A DNA stretch of 64,000 bases, from NCBI RefSeq assembly GCF_009192745.1, contig NZ_VTFV01000002.1, forward strand, positions 806,001 through 870,000, given 5' to 3'. The position numbers and the translations under genes were made by a program. This stretch comes from Arthrobacter citreus (GTDB lineage: Bacteria > Actinomycetota > Actinomycetes > Actinomycetales > Micrococcaceae). This document shows, piece after piece, positions 61,135-64,000 of the stretch. Positions within the stretch are counted from its first letter, which is position 1. Every line of letters begins with the position of its first letter. The notes beneath the pieces were generated by a model. It searched no databases. It saw only the letters and a program-made list of their open reading frames with translations, and was not told the origin of the DNA.

Positions 61135-61538
61135 TGGACGCGGTCACAGGAGCAGTCCTGGATGCTGCGCCGGCCCTGCCCGGGGAGACCTCTTCCCGGG
61201 TGGGGCTGACGCCCGCCGCCCAGGCGCTGCTCAGGACACTCAAGGAGCAGCACGGCCCGCTGATGTTCCACCAGTCCGGCGGGTGCTGCGACGGTTCTTC
61301 CCCCATGTGCTACCCCGAGGGAGACTTCATCACCTCCGAAGCGGACGTCCTACTGGGCATCTTCGACCTGGACGGGGAGGACATTGGGTTCTGGATGTCC
61401 GCCGACCAGTTCGAGTACTGGAAGCACACACACCTGACGGTCGACGTCGTCACCGGCCGTGGGAGCGGATTCTCGCTGGAAGCGCCGGAGGGAAAGCGGT
61501 TCCTGATCCGCTCACGGCTGCTGGATGTGCCCGAATAG
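61134..61538 (+). CDS. DUF779 protein
   Basis: 134 aa. The Cys- and His-containing motif LMFHQSGGCCDGSSPMCYPEGDF and VLLGIFDLDG..FWMSADQFEYWKHTHLTVDVV are diagnostic of DUF779, a small family almost always beside aldehyde dehydrogenases of this type. The cysteines suggest metal or Fe-S binding, but activity is unknown. It overlaps the adhP stop. Confidence 0.88.
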   Translation: MDAVTGAVLDAAPALPGETSSRVGLTPAAQALLRTLKEQHGPLMFHQSGGCCDGSSPMCYPEGDFITSEADVLLGIFDLDGEDIGFWMSADQFEYWKHTHLTVDVVTGRGSGFSLEAPEGKRFLIRSRLLDVPE

Positions 61539-61642
61539 CCCCCAAGTAGTAAGGTTGCTGTTTAATTCCTCTGCGTCCGCCGGCGGCGGAGGATTGGACG
61601 GTACATCATGATGCCTCGAGCGGGGCGGGAATGAGGAACACC

Positions 61643-62020
61643 ATGGTTAAGAAGATGACTTTTCTGGCAGGGATCGGCGTCGGTTACCTGATTGGTTCCA
61701 AGGCCGGCAGGGAGAAAATCATGTCCCTGTGGAACGACCCCAAGGTGCAGGACAGCGTAAGCCATGGCACTGACTGGGCAAAGGAAAAAGTTCCGGGACT
61801 GCAGGAAAAGGTCACCGGTGCCGCCAAGGACGCTGCCTCCTCGGCTAAGGATGCTGCCGCTCAGGCAAAGGACAGTGTCTCCGGGGGTTCATCCAGCAGC
61901 CCGAACAGCTCCAATGGCTCGTCCTCAGTAGCGGGAACCGCCAATCCTGCGGACAAGTCCCACACTTTCGGCGGCGGCTCCACCATGGATCCGGCACGCC
62001 CGCAGCCTGAAACCCGCTAA
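61643..62020 (+). CDS. YtxH-like general stress protein
   Basis: 125 aa from ATG 61643, with GAGGA five bases upstream; an ATG four codons earlier (61631) is possible. A short hydrophobic segment MTFLAGIGVGYLIGSKAGREK is followed by an amphipathic Lys/Ala helix (VTGAAKDAASSAKDAAAQAKDSV) and a Ser/Gly-rich tail. It resembles YtxH/DUF1269-like membrane-associated stress proteins. Independent transcription unit. Confidence 0.7.
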   Translation: MVKKMTFLAGIGVGYLIGSKAGREKIMSLWNDPKVQDSVSHGTDWAKEKVPGLQEKVTGAAKDAASSAKDAAAQAKDSVSGGSSSSPNSSNGSSSVAGTANPADKSHTFGGGSTMDPARPQPETR

Positions 62021-62053
62021 ACAAACGGGGCTCCGGCCCCTGTGCAGTGAGCT

Positions 62054-62090
62054 GATGCCCGCCCCGGGAAACCGGTGCGGGCATCTTTTT
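62054..62090 (+). terminator. Rho-independent terminator
   Basis: 14-bp stem with one mismatch (62054-62067 with 62072-62085), GAAA loop, then TTTTT (62086-62090). Confidence 0.88.
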
Positions 62091-62143
62091 GCCTGGATTG
62101 AACCCCTGTCGCGAAGAATTTGCCTCTCGTGCAAACTTGCACA

Positions 62144-62155
62144 TAGTGTAGCGAT
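62144..62155 (+). promoter_or_regulatory. Leaderless-type -10 promoter element
   Basis: TAGTGT (62144-62149) lies six bases before GTG 62156 of the TetR gene. Confidence 0.6.
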
Positions 62156-62767
62156 GTGACGGACCAGCAGCTTTCCCGCAGGGAGCAGAACAAAACGGCG
62201 ACCCGCCGTGCGATCGCCGACGCCACGCTGGGGCTGGTCCGCAGCAAAGGCGCCGGCCAGTTCACTATTGACGACATTGCCGAAGCTGCGGGAATCTCCC
62301 GCCGGACGTTCTTTAATTACTTCCCCAGCACCTCGGCAGCGCTCAACGTTGCCATGGAGGACTTCCTGGACGGGGTGCTGGGCCATTTTCAGGCACGTCC
62401 GCAGAACGAGAACATCGTTGACTCGATGCTTCATGCGCTCTCCCAGCCTGCGGATCCGGCGAACCTGGCCGTCATGGCCGAGCTGCACGGCCTGGCCGAA
62501 AAACATCCGGATATGGCGCGGGTCCACCTCGAAGCATGGGACCAGGCCGAACACCGGATCGTGGACTCCCTGCGCACGCGCCTGGGGCAGGAAACAGACC
62601 CGTTCTACACCGGTACCCTCGTCGCCGCAGTGCTCGCGTGCGGGCGCAGCGCGTTTGCGCAGTGGCAGTACCGCACGCAGGGCGAGATCACGCCGCAGAC
62701 CCTCAAGCTGCTCGAAGAACTCTTTACTGAAGCCATCGGTTTCCTCCGCGACGGCTTCAGCCGCTAA
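62156..62767 (+). CDS. TetR-family regulator of the adjacent MMPL transporter
   Basis: 203 aa, GTG start. HTH NKTATRRAIADATLGLVRSKGAGQFTIDDIAEAAGISRRTFFNYFPSTSAAL; the NYFPSTSAAL form is close to regulators of RND/MMPL lipid or drug exporters. C-terminal ligand domain with helices rich in Leu and Ala. The transporter starts 36 nt downstream on the same strand, so the pair is probably co-transcribed and autoregulated. Confidence 0.87.
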   Translation: MTDQQLSRREQNKTATRRAIADATLGLVRSKGAGQFTIDDIAEAAGISRRTFFNYFPSTSAALNVAMEDFLDGVLGHFQARPQNENIVDSMLHALSQPADPANLAVMAELHGLAEKHPDMARVHLEAWDQAEHRIVDSLRTRLGQETDPFYTGTLVAAVLACGRSAFAQWQYRTQGEITPQTLKLLEELFTEAIGFLRDGFSR

Positions 62768-62803
62768 ACCACACAACCCGACCCGCTCAACGAAAGACAG
62801 TTC

Positions 62804-64000
62804 ATGGCATCCCTGCTTTACCGGCTCGGTAAATTCAGCTTCCGGCACCGCTGGTGGTTCCTCAGTTCCTGGCTTGTGCTGCTCCTCGGCATCGGCGGGG
62901 CGTTCGCAGCATTCAGTGCGCCTACGACGAACAACTTCACAATTCCCGGGTCCGAGAGCCAGCGCGTACTGGACGAGCTGCGTGAGCGGGTGCCTGATGT
63001 CTCCGGCGGGTCCGGCCGAATCGTTTTCGAAACCGAATCCGGCGAGGCCTTCACGGAGGCGGAGCCCCAGGCGGTCACGGACACGGTGGCGGAACTGAAC
63101 AAACTCGACTTCCTCAAGTCAGTCAGTGATCCCTTCGAAATGCAGGCCCAGCTTGACGGCAGCCCGGAGCAGCTCGCCGCCGGCCAGGCAGAGCTCGACG
63201 CCGCGCGGGCGCAGCTTGAGGCCGGCAAGCCCCAGCTGGAGGCCGCGGCCGCGCAGCTCACCGCCAGCCGGGACCAGCTCTCCCTGGCACAGATGCAGGC
63301 CGACCAGCTCGAGGCCGCCGGGCAGAGCCAGCAGGCAGATGCGGTCCGCGCACAGCTCAGTGCGCAGGAAGAGCAGCTGGCTGCCGGGGTAGCGCAGCTT
63401 GCCGAACAGCAGGCCGCCTATGACGACGGCGTTGCCCAGCTGGCCCAAGGTGAACAGGAACTGCTGGATGCACAGCGTATGGCCGACGCTTCGGACGGGC
63501 TGCGCTTTGTCTCCGAGGACGGCGTCACCGCTTTCTCGGAGGTCCAGTTCCAGGAGCAGTCCTACTCGGTTACCCCCGAGCAGCGCCAAGAGGTACAGGA
63601 CACCGCCAACCGGATCACCGATTCCGGTGTCCAGGTGTTCTTCAGCAAGGAAATCGTGGAGGACGTTTCCTCCCTGTTTGGGCCCTCTGAAGCGATCGGT
63701 GTGGCCGTCGCCGCCGTCGTGCTCATCCTGATGCTCGGCACCCTGGTGGCTGCCGGACTGCCCCTGCTCATGGCACTGGTGGGCGTGATCGCCGGTGTGG
63801 GGACCACCATGGCCCTCACCGGCGTCGTGGAGATGACCTCCATTTCCCCCATGCTGGCACTGATGCTGGGCCTCGCCGTGGGCATCGACTATTCCCTGTT
63901 CATCATCAACCGGCACCGCACGCAGCTGCTGCACGGTATGGCGCTGGAGGAATCAGCCGGTGTCGCCACCGGAACCAGCGGCAATGCCGTGCTGTTCGCC
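62804..64000 (+). CDS. MMPL/RND-type membrane transporter (partial, N-terminal 399 codons)
   Basis: Open from ATG 62804 (GAAAG upstream) to the window end; the C-terminus is missing. The first transmembrane helix is at about 16-37, followed by a long extracytoplasmic domain with an Ala/Gln/Leu-rich helical insertion (about residues 120-220) made of repeated AAGQAELDAARAQLEAG-like segments. The following helices include LMLGLAVGIDYSLFIINRHR, whose DY motif is the proton-relay signature of MMPL proteins. It probably exports lipids or drugs. Confidence 0.88.
   Translation, partial: MASLLYRLGKFSFRHRWWFLSSWLVLLLGIGGAFAAFSAPTTNNFTIPGSESQRVLDELRERVPDVSGGSGRIVFETESGEAFTEAEPQAVTDTVAELNKLDFLKSVSDPFEMQAQLDGSPEQLAAGQAELDAARAQLEAGKPQLEAAAAQLTASRDQLSLAQMQADQLEAAGQSQQADAVRAQLSAQEEQLAAGVAQLAEQQAAYDDGVAQLAQGEQELLDAQRMADASDGLRFVSEDGVTAFSEVQFQEQSYSVTPEQRQEVQDTANRITDSGVQVFFSKEIVEDVSSLFGPSEAIGVAVAAVVLILMLGTLVAAGLPLLMALVGVIAGVGTTMALTGVVEMTSISPMLALMLGLAVGIDYSLFIINRHRTQLLHGMALEESAGVATGTSGNAVLFA

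Overview
The window is a high-GC, densely coded stretch of an actinobacterial chromosome. Gene content points to an Arthrobacter-like member of the Micrococcaceae (inference): an aerobic phenylacetate (paa) pathway, menaquinone genes including a MenJ-like reductase, a putrescine oxidase closely matching rhodococcal and micrococcal enzymes as I remember them, a mycobacterial-type ferredoxin reductase, and many promoters that appear to make leaderless mRNAs. I see no rRNA, tRNA, CRISPR array, transposase or phage gene. Several coding starts were moved from the longest open frame on the basis of ribosome-binding sites or leaderless promoter spacing.

Layout. 1-29: the last codons of a probable 3-hydroxyacyl-CoA dehydrogenase (paaH). 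0.1-5.2 kb: MerR regulator, PtpB-like phosphatase, hypotheticals, zinc alcohol dehydrogenase, secreted SGNH hydrolase. 5.3-19 kb: phenylacetate catabolism in three blocks, paaZ (+), paaR-paaK-paaI (-) and paaABCDE-paaG (+). A dedA, an oligopeptidase B gene and a membrane protein gene lie between the last two blocks. Four similar operator-like sites precede the paa units. 19.1-22.8 kb: membrane protein, CopC, PCu(A)C lipoprotein and Tat-exported DyP peroxidase, then a small acidic protein. 22.8-27.1 kb: Lrp-type regulator divergent from a branched-chain 2-oxoacid dehydrogenase operon (E1alpha, E1beta, E2). 27.2-30.1 kb: MBL hydrolase, MFS transporter, PAP2 phosphatase. 30.3-33.1 kb: menC, menD. 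33.3-35.1 kb: ECF-type sigma factor, an unusual membrane partner and a small polyproline membrane protein. 35.3-38.7 kb: polar amino-acid ABC transporter with two tandem paralogous binding proteins. 38.8-43.5 kb: menF, menG, a menJ-like gene and a polyprenyl diphosphate synthase. 43.5-44.7 kb: SUKH-like and glycolipid-binding-like proteins. 44.8-52.5 kb: PucR regulator, gabT, TetR regulator, putrescine oxidase, universal stress protein and APC permease (putrescine/GABA use). 52.5-55.1 kb: RarD-like transporter and FprA-like reductase. 55.3-61.5 kb: GAF-domain regulator, DHA2 exporter, aldehyde dehydrogenase, alcohol dehydrogenase and DUF779 protein. 61.6-64 kb: YtxH-like protein, TetR regulator and an MMPL transporter cut by the window end.

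The most unusual signals are a family of exactly 56-bp palindromes (three copies, all at gene 3' ends, with covarying centres), the shared operator-like motif in front of the paa units, ten leaderless promoters with an invariant 6-nt spacer, and the sigma-factor module at 33-35 kb.
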